Assembly: GCA_035480955.1 (NCBI GenBank)
Contig: DATIHF010000006.1
Span: forward strand, 20,627-84,626
Reading direction: 5' to 3'
DNA length: 64,000 nucleotides
Source of the DNA: DATIHF01 sp035480955
GTDB lineage: Bacteria; Patescibacteriota; Microgenomatia; Woykebacterales; RBG-16-39-9b
This document shows positions 45,828-54,478 of the stretch, one piece after another. The translations under genes and the position numbers were made by a program. Under the pieces are notes generated by a model. It worked only from the letters and a program-made list of their open reading frames with translations. It was not told where the DNA came from and ran no database searches. How positions within the stretch are numbered: position 1 is the first letter of the stretch; every line of letters begins with the position of its first letter.

Positions 45828-46709
45828 TTAGAGCTTCGCCAATACTTTTTTCAGCTCATCGGGCAAATTTGAGGTAAATTTAAGTTTTTTCTTGCTCGTT
45901 GGCTGGACAAAGGCAAGCTCTCCAGCATGAAGAAATTGCCTGGAAAGAAGCATTTTTCCTCCGTAAAGTTTATCCCCGACTATTGGATGTCCCAAATGGG
46001 AGAGATGGACTCGGATTTGGTGGGTCCGGCCAGTCTTCGGGGTTAGCTCAACTAGTGTAAAATTGGAAAAACGCTCGACGACCTTATAGTCGGTTACGGC
46101 TTCTTTGCCACTCTCACCTACAATAAATTTCTGCTTAAATTTAGGGTGTCTTTGTATACTTCCCTTTATTTCCCCTTTTTCCTTCTCCACTCTTCCGCCT
46201 ACCAAGGCAAGATATTTTTTCTCGACAACCCTTTTTTTAAACTGCTCTTTCAGAGCTTCAAGTGAATCTTGATTCTTTGCAACCACTAGCAAACCTGAAG
46301 TGTTTTTATCAAGACGGTGGACGATCCCTGGGCGGTTTGACTCTTGATCAAAAGAACCCAAATGAGAAAGCAGTGCGTTCACGACTGTACCACTAGGATG
46401 GTCAAGTGTTGGGTGAGTCACGAGGCCGGCTGGTTTATCTATTACTAACAAATCTTTGTCTTCATAAACAAAGTCCAGTGGGATATTTTCCGCTTTCAAA
46501 GAAACTTCTTTCTCGACTGGTATCTCAACGACTATTTTGTCACCCTTCCTGACTTTATAGGAAGGCTCTAAGGAAGCTTCATTAACTCGAATAAAGCCTT
46601 CCTTGATCAATTTATTGGCTTTGGAACGGGAAAGAACTTTGATTTGGGAGGAAACAAACTGGTCCAGACGATCCAATTTTGGTTTGACGGAAACTTTGAG
46701 AACTTGCAT
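45828..46709 (-). CDS. rluD: Ribosomal large-subunit pseudouridine synthase, RluD family
   Basis: The protein has 293 aa. An N-terminal S4 RNA-binding domain (about 1-75, with LIKEGFIRVNEASLEPSYKVRKGDKI) precedes the catalytic domain with PGIVHRLDKNTSGLLVVAK, where Asp is the nucleophile, and PKTGRTHQIRVHLSHLGHPI. It converts uridines of 23S rRNA (helix 69 in RluD). Its start overlaps the stop of the receiver gene by one base. Confidence 0.95.
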   Translation of the reverse strand: MQVLKVSVKPKLDRLDQFVSSQIKVLSRSKANKLIKEGFIRVNEASLEPSYKVRKGDKIVVEIPVEKEVSLKAENIPLDFVYEDKDLLVIDKPAGLVTHPTLDHPSGTVVNALLSHLGSFDQESNRPGIVHRLDKNTSGLLVVAKNQDSLEALKEQFKKRVVEKKYLALVGGRVEKEKGEIKGSIQRHPKFKQKFIVGESGKEAVTDYKVVERFSNFTLVELTPKTGRTHQIRVHLSHLGHPIVGDKLYGGKMLLSRQFLHAGELAFVQPTSKKKLKFTSNLPDELKKVLAKL

Positions 46710-47107
46710 CAGCTGTTGCCGGCAGAGAGAGTACTTTTATTGAGGAACACTTTGACTTCAGAGAGGACTTGATCTGGATTCATGGCGCTTTTTATGAGGT
46801 AGCCGCTTGCTCCTAAGGCAAAACCTTCTTTGATGATTGAATCTTGTCCTAAGTTGGTCAAGAGAACTACCGGCCCATTTTTTTGCTTGGGAGGTTTATT
46901 TTTCAGGTTACGCAAGATTTCCAAACCATCCATCTTGGGAAGCATAATATCCAGAAGAACTAGCTCGTAGCCTCCTTCAGTCATTTTGTTGAGACCCTCT
47001 TCTCCATCAACTGCGAGTGAAACATCATAATTTTCCCCTTTGAGGAGCTCGTCATAAAGCTCTCGGAGAAATTCATCATCTTCAACTACTAAAATTCTCT
47101 GTGCCAT
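46709..47107 (-). CDS. Stand-alone response regulator (CheY-like receiver)
   Basis: The 132 aa are one REC domain with E9-D10-D11, phosphoacceptor D53 (LLDIMLP), a switch Thr in VVLLTNLGQ and Lys in GYLIKSA. There is no output domain. It is clearly related to the receiver at 1544-1954 (both share LLTNLGQxSIIK). It leads the rluD-antiporter-LytR_C cluster. Confidence 0.93.
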   Translation of the reverse strand: MAQRILVVEDDEFLRELYDELLKGENYDVSLAVDGEEGLNKMTEGGYELVLLDIMLPKMDGLEILRNLKNKPPKQKNGPVVLLTNLGQDSIIKEGFALGASGYLIKSAMNPDQVLSEVKVFLNKSTLSAGNS

Positions 47108-47125
47108 AATTGTTTCAGAGCAATT

Positions 47126-47181
47126 ATATCGAGCGCATACAATCTCATTATCTTATCTAAATTACCTTAAGCTCGATATAG
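47126..47181. repeat. Perfect 10-bp inverted repeat upstream of the receiver-rluD operon
   Basis: TATATCGAGC (47126-47135) and GCTCGATATA (47172-47181) are exact inverted copies 36 nt apart. On the minus strand the downstream arm overlaps a TATAAT box, so it may be an operator or a large hairpin. Confidence 0.5.
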
Positions 47182-47193
47182 ACTTTATATGTA

Positions 47194-47535
47194 TTATCCC
47201 CTTTTAACTTTCTTTTGACAAGACAAACACAGGCTCGCGGTGGGCATAATTTTCAGTCTTTCTTCCTCGATCTTGTCACCAGAGGACAAGCAAATACCAT
47301 AAGTCCCCGCTTCGATTCGTTTTAGGGCTCTTTCCACGTCAATCAACTCTTTTTTGAGCTCTTCGGCGGTAGCGAAAATCCGATCGTGCTCCTCGATCTC
47401 GGTAATTGTGTCATCCAAAACAGCGGTTTCACGGTCGGTCTTTGCGTAGGGATCTTCTTTTTTTAAATAGATGATCTGCTTGCTAAGTTTTTCTTTTTGT
47501 TCAACTAATATCTTTTCAAAAATCTCGGTATTCAT
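47194..47535 (-). CDS. DksA/TraR-type zinc-finger protein
   Basis: The protein has 113 aa with a helical coiled-coil N-terminal part and a C-terminal finger: YGICLSSGDKIEEERLKI and CLSCQKKVKRG. The first knuckle is CLSS and not CxxC, so only three Cys remain and the zinc site is incomplete. Acidic residues (DD) at the coiled-coil tip are in ETAVLDDTITE. DksA relatives bind RNA polymerase and assist ppGpp. It overlaps the end of lgt by 20 nt. Confidence 0.88.
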   Translation of the reverse strand: MNTEIFEKILVEQKEKLSKQIIYLKKEDPYAKTDRETAVLDDTITEIEEHDRIFATAEELKKELIDVERALKRIEAGTYGICLSSGDKIEEERLKIMPTASLCLSCQKKVKRG

Positions 47536-48352
47536 TGTTTCTCCTTTTGCGAAAACGTCCTAAACCAAAACCATATTTTCCTGCCTTGGCGCGATCCGCA
47601 CTAAAGTCTCTAAATTGGTAAAAGTATAAAGAAAATCCCGCTAAAACTGCAAGCAAGAAGCTTGCGATATTTCCCAGTTTTACGCCTAAAAGATAGGTCG
47701 AGTCTCCCCGGAAAAATTCAAAAATAAACCTTCCGACACTGCTCCAGAACAGAAAGTAAAGAAAAGTCTCCCCGGCTCTGTAAGTTGAAGGCTCTTTGAG
47801 TCGTTTTTTGTAAAAGCGGTAGAGAACTATAAAAAGAATTAGAGTAAAAAGAGCTTCATAAAGCTGTACTGGGTGTCTTTTCCCCTCCAGATTAACCAGG
47901 ACGACTCCCCAGGGTAGTCGGGTCAGGCTACCATAATCATTGCCCGCCAGGAAACTTCCGATTTTAGCTAAAATTGTTGCGGCCATGATCGCGAGGGCTC
48001 CAATGTCGGCAATTGCCAAAATACTCCAGCGCCATCTCCGTAATAAAAATATACTCACCAAGGCAACCGCGATCGCACTCCCGTAAAAAGCAAAGCCGCC
48101 CTCCCAAAAATAAAGAATTGTGCGCAAATCAGAGGCAAAAAGATGGAAATTTATGATTGCGTAGTAAATCCTTCCGCCGATTACCGCTGCAAGTAAATTG
48201 GCAATTGAGAAATCCATCAATTTTTCTTCTTGAAAACCTTGTTTTTTCCCTTCGCGCCAGATTATGTAAGTTGCCGCGGCAAAAGCTAGGGCAAGGAAGA
48301 AACCATAAGAATAGGCAGTAATTGGTCCGACTTTGAAAAGAATTGGATACAT
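47516..48352 (-). CDS. lgt: Prolipoprotein diacylglyceryl transferase
   Basis: The protein has 278 aa and seven membrane helices. It starts with the family pattern YPILFKVGPITAYSYGFFLALAF and contains GGRIYYAI and GGFAFYGSAIA. The signature usually written RxGNFxNxE reads AKIGSFLAGNDYG, close to the version in divergent Lgt families, so some catalytic residues differ from E. coli. Lgt adds diacylglycerol to lipoprotein Cys. TGTTATAAT on the minus strand ends 12 nt before the ATG. Confidence 0.9.
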   Translation of the reverse strand: MYPILFKVGPITAYSYGFFLALAFAAATYIIWREGKKQGFQEEKLMDFSIANLLAAVIGGRIYYAIINFHLFASDLRTILYFWEGGFAFYGSAIAVALVSIFLLRRWRWSILAIADIGALAIMAATILAKIGSFLAGNDYGSLTRLPWGVVLVNLEGKRHPVQLYEALFTLILFIVLYRFYKKRLKEPSTYRAGETFLYFLFWSSVGRFIFEFFRGDSTYLLGVKLGNIASFLLAVLAGFSLYFYQFRDFSADRAKAGKYGFGLGRFRKRRNNEYRDF

Positions 48353-48364
48353 GACTAGTAATCT

Positions 48365-48373
48365 ATTATAACA
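48365..48373 (-). promoter_or_regulatory. Extended -10 promoter of lgt
   Basis: On the minus strand TGTTATAAT (hexamer 48365-48370) lies 12 nt before ATG 48352. Confidence 0.55.
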
Positions 48374-48382
48374 AGAAACCTT

Positions 48383-49603
48383 CTAGAAACTTTTGGCTCT
48401 TCTGGGTCTGAGACGGTAAATCCCAAAAGTAAAAACCACCAAACCAAGCGTCAAAAGCACACTTCTGACTCCAAACAAATCCCCGATTGCTCCAGAAAGC
48501 AGAACTGGTAGAGCGGCCACCCCACTGATAAATGTAGACAAGAGCCCATAAGCTCTCCCCCGCAAACCCTCGGGGGTATTTTTTTGGAAACTTGTCGTCA
48601 CTGGGATTGTGACCAGGGCATTGCCGATCCCCAGAACAAAAATTAAAAACAAAGAAGTAATTTGTAAAACTCGCCCGACACTGCCCCGATCCAAAAATGC
48701 TAGTAGCAAAAAAGTCACTCCTAATCCTAGCAGTCCAGTGTTGATCAGACTTCTCTCGGTGAAACGCTCACCGAAATTACTAAGAAAAAACGAACCTACG
48801 ACCATACCCACCACTGCCGGAGCTATGACGACTGCGGAAGCGTAACGCACGTCTAAATTTAGAATCTTATCGACATATCCTGGTCCAATTGTTGCTAAAA
48901 TGAAAAAAATTGTCGTGGTCAGTGTCAGGAAAAATATTGAATCTCTGACTATTTTGTTTTTGAAAATAAAGATGATCCCTTCGAAAAAATTCTGCATCAG
49001 ACTTGTGTGTGAAACTCTAGATTCTGACTGAATATTTTTCGGAAGTAGTAAATTTAAGACAAAAGAAAAAATAAATAAGAACAAAATCGCAAAGAGAGTG
49101 TAGTCTTCACCAACCAACTTTAAAGCAAATCCTCCTGCTAAAAACCCAATTATTAGAGAGAGCTGCAGAGTCAAAGAAAATAAGCTATTCGCCGAAATCA
49201 ATTGTTTTTCTTCAACAATTGCGGGGATTGCGGAGCCTTCAGCGGGAACAAAAAAGGTAGTAGCAATAGCAAGTGCGACAACGGCGAGGAAAACAAAATA
49301 AGTTTGTCCTAGGAATAAAATCAAGAAAACTAGTACTACTGATCGGAGTAAATTAGTGAAAAGCAAAACCCTCTTGAGATTTAGCTGGTCAACATAAACT
49401 CCTGCTAAATAGCCAAAGATAATTGAAGGTAAGGTAAAGCAAAGAATTAAAATACTAACGGCAGTATTTTTCTTGGTAATTTCATAAACTTTGAGGGTTA
49501 GAACAAAATAGAGTGCGTTTAGACCTATTTGTGAGGTAATTTGCGCAAACCAGAGGTATAGGAAATTTAAATTAGAAAAAACCTTGGGAAAGATTTTCTT
49601 AAT
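48383..49603 (-). CDS. MFS transporter, probable AUU start
   Basis: The protein has 406 aa with about 12 membrane helices. Helix 1 (NFLYLWFAQITSQIGL) and the inter-helix YLAGVYVDQLNLKRVLLF motif (MFS motif A-like) are in frame upstream of the first standard start codon at 49366. In the 79 codons before that there is no ATG, GTG or TTG. ATT 49603 has AGAGGAG 7 nt upstream, and the frame closes just above with a stop, so ATT (rare start, as in infC) is the best choice. The gene follows pepA by 27 nt. The substrate is unknown. Confidence 0.85.
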   Translation of the reverse strand: MKKIFPKVFSNLNFLYLWFAQITSQIGLNALYFVLTLKVYEITKKNTAVSILILCFTLPSIIFGYLAGVYVDQLNLKRVLLFTNLLRSVVLVFLILFLGQTYFVFLAVVALAIATTFFVPAEGSAIPAIVEEKQLISANSLFSLTLQLSLIIGFLAGGFALKLVGEDYTLFAILFLFIFSFVLNLLLPKNIQSESRVSHTSLMQNFFEGIIFIFKNKIVRDSIFFLTLTTTIFFILATIGPGYVDKILNLDVRYASAVVIAPAVVGMVVGSFFLSNFGERFTERSLINTGLLGLGVTFLLLAFLDRGSVGRVLQITSLFLIFVLGIGNALVTIPVTTSFQKNTPEGLRGRAYGLLSTFISGVAALPVLLSGAIGDLFGVRSVLLTLGLVVFTFGIYRLRPRRAKSF

Positions 49604-49630
49604 CGGTTGACTCCTCTTTAAATCAAATGA

Positions 49631-51055
49631 CTAAAGTTGGTCAATTAATTTTAGTAGAGTTTGGACCCCAACACCAGTAGGTCCTTTGGCGAGATAGGGT
49701 TTCTCACCTTCATTCCAGGCAGTGCCGGCAATATCAAGATGAGCCCAGGCGACTTTGTTATCGATAAATTCTTGCAAGAACACTGCCCCCGCGATCACTC
49801 CTGCTCCTCTGCTGGGAGGAACATTGGCCAAATCGGCAACCTCGCTGCGTAAAAATTCTTTGTGTTCCGGGTAAAGGGGCAATTGCCACATCCTTTCCCC
49901 CACTTCTTTACCGCTTTGGATCACTTGATCAATAAACTCTTGATTGTTTCCCAAAATTGCTGTGGCCTCATAACCAAGTGCAACAATCGCCGCCCCAGTG
50001 AGAGTTGCCAGGTCAACGATCTTTTGCGCACCTTGTTTTTGGGCAAGCAGTAGCCCATCAGAGAGTACAACTCTGCCCTCAGCATCGGTATTGATTACTT
50101 CAATGCTCTTACCGTTGCTTGCTTTGACAACATCACCAGGTTTGAGGGCGCCCCCGCCAGGAAGGTTTTCTGTAAGGGGGGTAACTCCAACAACATTAAT
50201 TTTGGGTTTTAAGATCCCAACAAGTTTCATGAAGCCAATTGTCGCGGCTGCACCGGCCATATCCATTTTCATATCGTGCATTTTTTCTGAAGGTTTTATT
50301 GAAATTCCCCCTGAATCAAAGGTGATTCCTTTACCCACTACTCCAAGAGTTGGAGCATCTTTGCCGTAAAGATACTTCAGGGAGACCATGTAGGAAGGTT
50401 CGTGACTTCCTTTGGCAATACCCAGAAAAGCCCCCATTCCCTCTCGAGCCGCCTGTTTTTCATCATAAACTTCGATTTTTAGTTTTTGTTCACGGGCGAT
50501 CTTTTTCGCTTCCTCAACCAAATGAGATGGAGTCAAAAGATTGGCAGGTTGAGCAACTAAGGCTCTGACCCAGTTGGTTGTTTCTGCGGCACTCTGAGCT
50601 TTTTTAATTTCAGATGAGGAGAATTTCCCAATTATCATTAACTCTTCGAACTTTCCTGGCTTTTCTTTCCCGGTTTTGGCAACTCCTGGATCAAATTCTC
50701 CCAAGACTACCCCTTCGATGATCAGACTTGGTTGAGAATAAATTTTTGCGTCAAATGCAATTTTTTTAACTTTATTTTTGAGTAAACGTCGCGCAGCGGC
50801 TCCGGCAACATTGCGCCCGATTCGCGCATCGAATTCACCTTTTTTACCAGCACCAACTAACAATATTTTCGGGGTTGAGGACCCAGCGGGAATGAGAAAA
50901 GTTTCGTAAAGTTTTCCACTAAAGTCGTTCTCTGTCAGATTTGCGGTAGTTTTGACGACATTTTGTAGAAAATTTTTATCTCCTTCAAAAATAGGGAAAA
51001 CAAGGGCTTCGGTTTGAATTTCTTCAATTGGAGACTCTGTAGAGATAATCTTCAT
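49631..51055 (-). CDS. pepA: Leucyl aminopeptidase (M17)
   Basis: The protein has 474 aa. KGITFDSGGISIKPSEKM and NTDAEGRVVLSDGLLLA are the two metal and catalytic motifs of M17 (Asp, Lys and the NTDAEGR signature). M17 enzymes are hexameric two-metal aminopeptidases used in peptide turnover; some also bind DNA at cer-type sites for Xer recombination. A promoter predicts an mRNA with almost no leader. Confidence 0.95.
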   Translation of the reverse strand: MKIISTESPIEEIQTEALVFPIFEGDKNFLQNVVKTTANLTENDFSGKLYETFLIPAGSSTPKILLVGAGKKGEFDARIGRNVAGAAARRLLKNKVKKIAFDAKIYSQPSLIIEGVVLGEFDPGVAKTGKEKPGKFEELMIIGKFSSSEIKKAQSAAETTNWVRALVAQPANLLTPSHLVEEAKKIAREQKLKIEVYDEKQAAREGMGAFLGIAKGSHEPSYMVSLKYLYGKDAPTLGVVGKGITFDSGGISIKPSEKMHDMKMDMAGAAATIGFMKLVGILKPKINVVGVTPLTENLPGGGALKPGDVVKASNGKSIEVINTDAEGRVVLSDGLLLAQKQGAQKIVDLATLTGAAIVALGYEATAILGNNQEFIDQVIQSGKEVGERMWQLPLYPEHKEFLRSEVADLANVPPSRGAGVIAGAVFLQEFIDNKVAWAHLDIAGTAWNEGEKPYLAKGPTGVGVQTLLKLIDQL

Positions 51056-51065
51056 TGCAGGAGGA

Positions 51066-51094
51066 ATTTTAACAAACTAATCCTTATTTGACAA
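51066..51094 (-). promoter_or_regulatory. Promoter of pepA
   Basis: On the minus strand TTGTCA (51089-51094), 17 nt, TAAAAT (51066-51071), 10 nt before ATG 51055. Confidence 0.75.
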
Positions 51095-51171
51095 TCTTTT
51101 TTCTAAATTTTATTGCTTTTTTATTACAAATCTCTAAAGTAATTTTCGACTAAAAATTTTACTGTTAAGTC

Positions 51172-53403
51172 ATGGATTCTTACTACTATTTATCTAGAAA
51201 ATTAAATCGAGAAAAATTCTTTAAAAAAAGCAAATTTAATTTTAAATCTTTTGTGAAAATAGTTGGGATTTGTTTGATTTTTTTGGTCTTTCTTTCTGTA
51301 GTTACTTTGTCAATTTTTAGCACTGGTGTACTAGCAGAATATCAAAATTATTTTTCCGAACCTAAGATGCTCTCCTATAATGTGAACAATTTAACAATTT
51401 TTGATCGCAATGGAGATGTGCTTTACCGAACTCCAGGACGCTACAATACCCAACTAATCCCTTTGAAGGATATCTCCCCCAATTTAGTTAAAGCAACTCT
51501 CGCAACTGAAGATAAAGATTTCTACAAACATAACGGTTTTTCCATAAAATCCATTGCCAGAGCCCTACTCACCGATGTCAAAAATCAAGATCTCTATAAA
51601 CAAGGTGGTTCAACTATCACCCAACAGCTTTCCCGAACTTTCTTTTTAAACAACGACAAATCTCTCGTCCGCAAAGTTAAAGAGCTGGTCTTGGCAACCG
51701 AGATTGAAAGAAGATATTCAAAGAACCAGATTTTGGATTTTTATTTAAACAATGTTTACTACGGCTCAGGAGCTTATGGGGCACCGGAAGCTTCGAGAGT
51801 TTATTTCAACAAAGATGTCAAAGATCTCACCCTCTCAGAAAGCAGTCTCCTCGCAGCTCTCCCCTCTGCACCAACAGAGCTTTCCTTGATCAGTGGCGAT
51901 AAGGAAAGGGCCTTTCAGAGACAGGCGTATATTTTAAATACCTTAGCTAAAAAAGGAGACTATTCTCCCAAAGAAATCGAAACTGCTAAAGTAGAAAAAC
52001 CGACTATCAATACAGCTGAACCAGTTTATGCTGACGCTCCTCATTTTTCGGTAATGGTCAAAAACCAACTGAAAGCCCTGTTTCCAAATATTGATATTAA
52101 TAATTCTGGTTTGAGAGTTTACACAACGATTGATAAAAAACTCCAAAACAAAGCGGAAGATTTGGTAAAAGAAAGGGTCAAAGCCCTCGCTGGAAAAAAT
52201 GTCACCAATGGTGCTTTTCTATCCACCAACCCCCAAACTGGTGAAATTTTGGCTCTGGTGGGTTCAGTTGATTTTTCTCAACCGCAATGGGGCAGCGTCA
52301 ACGTCCTCACCTCTCCCCGCTCTCCTGGTAGTTCAATCAAGCCCTTGGTTTATGCTAGCGCGATCGACTCAAAAGCAATTGCAACTACCACAGTTTTACA
52401 CGACGAAAAGACTACTTACAAAAATGAGTGGGAGACCTACACTCCAGTGGACTCTGATGGAAAAACTAGAGGAATAGTATCTCCGCGGATTGCCCTTGCC
52501 AATTCCCTAAACATACCAGCGGTTGAAGTAATTTCGAAAAATGGCTTAGCCAGGACTCTACAGACTGTTAATCATCTGGGAGTCACTGGTTTGAAACAAC
52601 CGACTGATTACGGTCTCTCTTTTGTCCTCGGTGGTGAAGAAGTCAAAGGCCTCGATATGGCTGCTAGCTACGCTGTTTTTGCCAACGGAGGCAACCTGAT
52701 CAAACCTTGGGGTATCAAAGAAGTCAAAGATCGCTTTGGCAAAGAGCTCTGGTCACAAAAGGTTGAAAAAACCCAAGTCTTAAATCCCCAAATTAGCTAT
52801 ATCATCACTAATATCCTTTCGGATAACAAAGCTAGAGAGTTACTTTTTGGCCCACATAATCCTTTGGATATCGGTCGAGCGGCGGCAGTAAAAACCGGCA
52901 CTGGGGAAGATTTCAAAAATGCTTGGACGATCGGCTACACACCCAGCCTACTGGCTTTGGTTTGGGTGGGTAACAACGATGGCTCTCCAATGAAAGACAT
53001 TTGGGGGTTAGAATCAGCGGCCTTAATTTGGAATCGTTTTATGACTTACTCTCTGTCGGGGACCAAAGTTGAGCAATTTGACCCACCCTCTGGTCTGCAA
53101 CAGATTTCTGTCTGTGCACTAGACGGGAGCAAGGCGGTTTCTGGACAACCCACTTTGAAAGAAATATCACTTTCTGGGGAAGAACCGACTGACTACGGAA
53201 AGTGTGGATTTATGAAAATGCAACAAGATGAACAAATCGCCAAAGCCGAGGCCGAAAAACAACAGCAACTCTTGCAATTACAGGAAAACCAACCGTCAGA
53301 ACCTTTACCTCCAGATCAAAATAGCCCAGGGACCGGTAACAGCTTACCTTCAGACGGTCAGGATAGTGGTCCAGGAGTGGGTACAGATAAACCTAAACAA
53401 TGA
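51172..53403 (+). CDS. Penicillin-binding protein 1A (glycosyltransferase plus transpeptidase)
   Basis: The protein has 743 aa. A membrane anchor (about residues 27-50) precedes the GT51 domain with catalytic E113 (ATEDKDFYKHNGF) and QGGSTITQQLSR, then the transpeptidase domain with S387-S-I-K390, S445-L-N447 and K574-T-G576. All motifs for both activities are intact, so it should polymerise and cross-link peptidoglycan. The last 60 residues are Gln/Pro/Ser-rich and disordered. The 3' end overlaps the pepQ-like gene by 11 nt. Confidence 0.95.
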   Translation: MDSYYYLSRKLNREKFFKKSKFNFKSFVKIVGICLIFLVFLSVVTLSIFSTGVLAEYQNYFSEPKMLSYNVNNLTIFDRNGDVLYRTPGRYNTQLIPLKDISPNLVKATLATEDKDFYKHNGFSIKSIARALLTDVKNQDLYKQGGSTITQQLSRTFFLNNDKSLVRKVKELVLATEIERRYSKNQILDFYLNNVYYGSGAYGAPEASRVYFNKDVKDLTLSESSLLAALPSAPTELSLISGDKERAFQRQAYILNTLAKKGDYSPKEIETAKVEKPTINTAEPVYADAPHFSVMVKNQLKALFPNIDINNSGLRVYTTIDKKLQNKAEDLVKERVKALAGKNVTNGAFLSTNPQTGEILALVGSVDFSQPQWGSVNVLTSPRSPGSSIKPLVYASAIDSKAIATTTVLHDEKTTYKNEWETYTPVDSDGKTRGIVSPRIALANSLNIPAVEVISKNGLARTLQTVNHLGVTGLKQPTDYGLSFVLGGEEVKGLDMAASYAVFANGGNLIKPWGIKEVKDRFGKELWSQKVEKTQVLNPQISYIITNILSDNKARELLFGPHNPLDIGRAAAVKTGTGEDFKNAWTIGYTPSLLALVWVGNNDGSPMKDIWGLESAALIWNRFMTYSLSGTKVEQFDPPSGLQQISVCALDGSKAVSGQPTLKEISLSGEEPTDYGKCGFMKMQQDEQIAKAEAEKQQQLLQLQENQPSEPLPPDQNSPGTGNSLPSDGQDSGPGVGTDKPKQ

Positions 53404-54478
53404 CTTGCTTAATTTCTTTAGGAGCCTTAGTCAGTACTACTGGCCCCTCTTTTGTGACTAAAACCATATCCTCGATCCTCACTCCGCCCCAAAGAGGTTC
53501 ATAAATTCCCGGCTCAACTGTAATAACATTTCCCTCTTCCAATTTTTCTTTTGTTCTGAAGTTGACCATGGGTAGTTCGTGAACCGCTAGTCCAACTCCG
53601 TGTCCAACACTGTGGCCAAAAGCAAATTTGGAGTTTTCGTTTAGAAAAGTCCTAGCCGCTAGATCAACATTTTTATTTGCGTTGCCGACTTTTACTTGCT
53701 CAATACCTTTTTTTTGTGCTTCCAAAACAAGATTGTAAACTTCTGCTTGTTTTTTGCTTGGCGAACCAAGAAAAACAACCCGAGAAATATCTGAGCAGTA
53801 ACCTTGGTAAACGCCTCCCCAATCAAGCAAAATTTGATCGCCTTTTTTTAACTTTCTTTCCCCTGCCGAGTAGTGAACTTTTGAAGAGTTTGGGCCTGAA
53901 GCAACGATAAAAGGATCCCAAGCGTTTTTCTCTGCACCCAAATCTTTCATAAACTTTTCCAATTCCACAGCAATTTCTTTTTCAGTTTGGCCTACTTTGA
54001 TATTTTTTAAAATGTGCTTGAAAGCTTGGTCAGAAATAAAAGCTGCCTTTTGCAATAATCTTATTTCATTAGAATCTTTTTTGGCTCTTAGTTTTTCAAT
54101 TAAATTTGTAGTTGAAACAAGCTTTTTTGCACTAGAGTGTTTCTTGAAATTTTTAAATTGGGCAACTGAAAGATCCTCTCCTTCAAAACCAATCCGGCTC
54201 CCCTCTACTTCGGTAAAGAGTTTCTCCCAGAAATTTTCATCACGACCAATCTCTCGCATTTGAAAATGTGGGACTTTTTCGAGTGCTTCTTCGGTGTAGC
54301 GACTATCAGTAATCAAAAATGCTTTTTTTTGGGTAATCAATAAATAGCCTGATTCGCTGTCCGCTGCCCAACCAGTTAGGTAGTGACGGTTTATAGTAGA
54401 AGACACCAACACTGCGTCTAGCTTCTTAATTTCTAGCTTTTCGCGAAGTAGTTTGAGACGATTAGTTGAGCGTTGCAT
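53393..54478 (-). CDS. M24 family metallopeptidase (Xaa-Pro peptidase)
   Basis: The protein has 361 aa. The creatinase N-domain is followed by the pita-bread catalytic domain with metal ligands in LLDWGGVYQGYCSDISRVV, HSVGHGVGLAVHE and VITVEPGIY plus GGVRIEDM. These fit aminopeptidase P/prolidase. It overlaps the preceding zinc-ribbon membrane gene by 17 nt. Confidence 0.93.
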   Translation of the reverse strand: MQRSTNRLKLLREKLEIKKLDAVLVSSTINRHYLTGWAADSESGYLLITQKKAFLITDSRYTEEALEKVPHFQMREIGRDENFWEKLFTEVEGSRIGFEGEDLSVAQFKNFKKHSSAKKLVSTTNLIEKLRAKKDSNEIRLLQKAAFISDQAFKHILKNIKVGQTEKEIAVELEKFMKDLGAEKNAWDPFIVASGPNSSKVHYSAGERKLKKGDQILLDWGGVYQGYCSDISRVVFLGSPSKKQAEVYNLVLEAQKKGIEQVKVGNANKNVDLAARTFLNENSKFAFGHSVGHGVGLAVHELPMVNFRTKEKLEEGNVITVEPGIYEPLWGGVRIEDMVLVTKEGPVVLTKAPKEIKQVIV

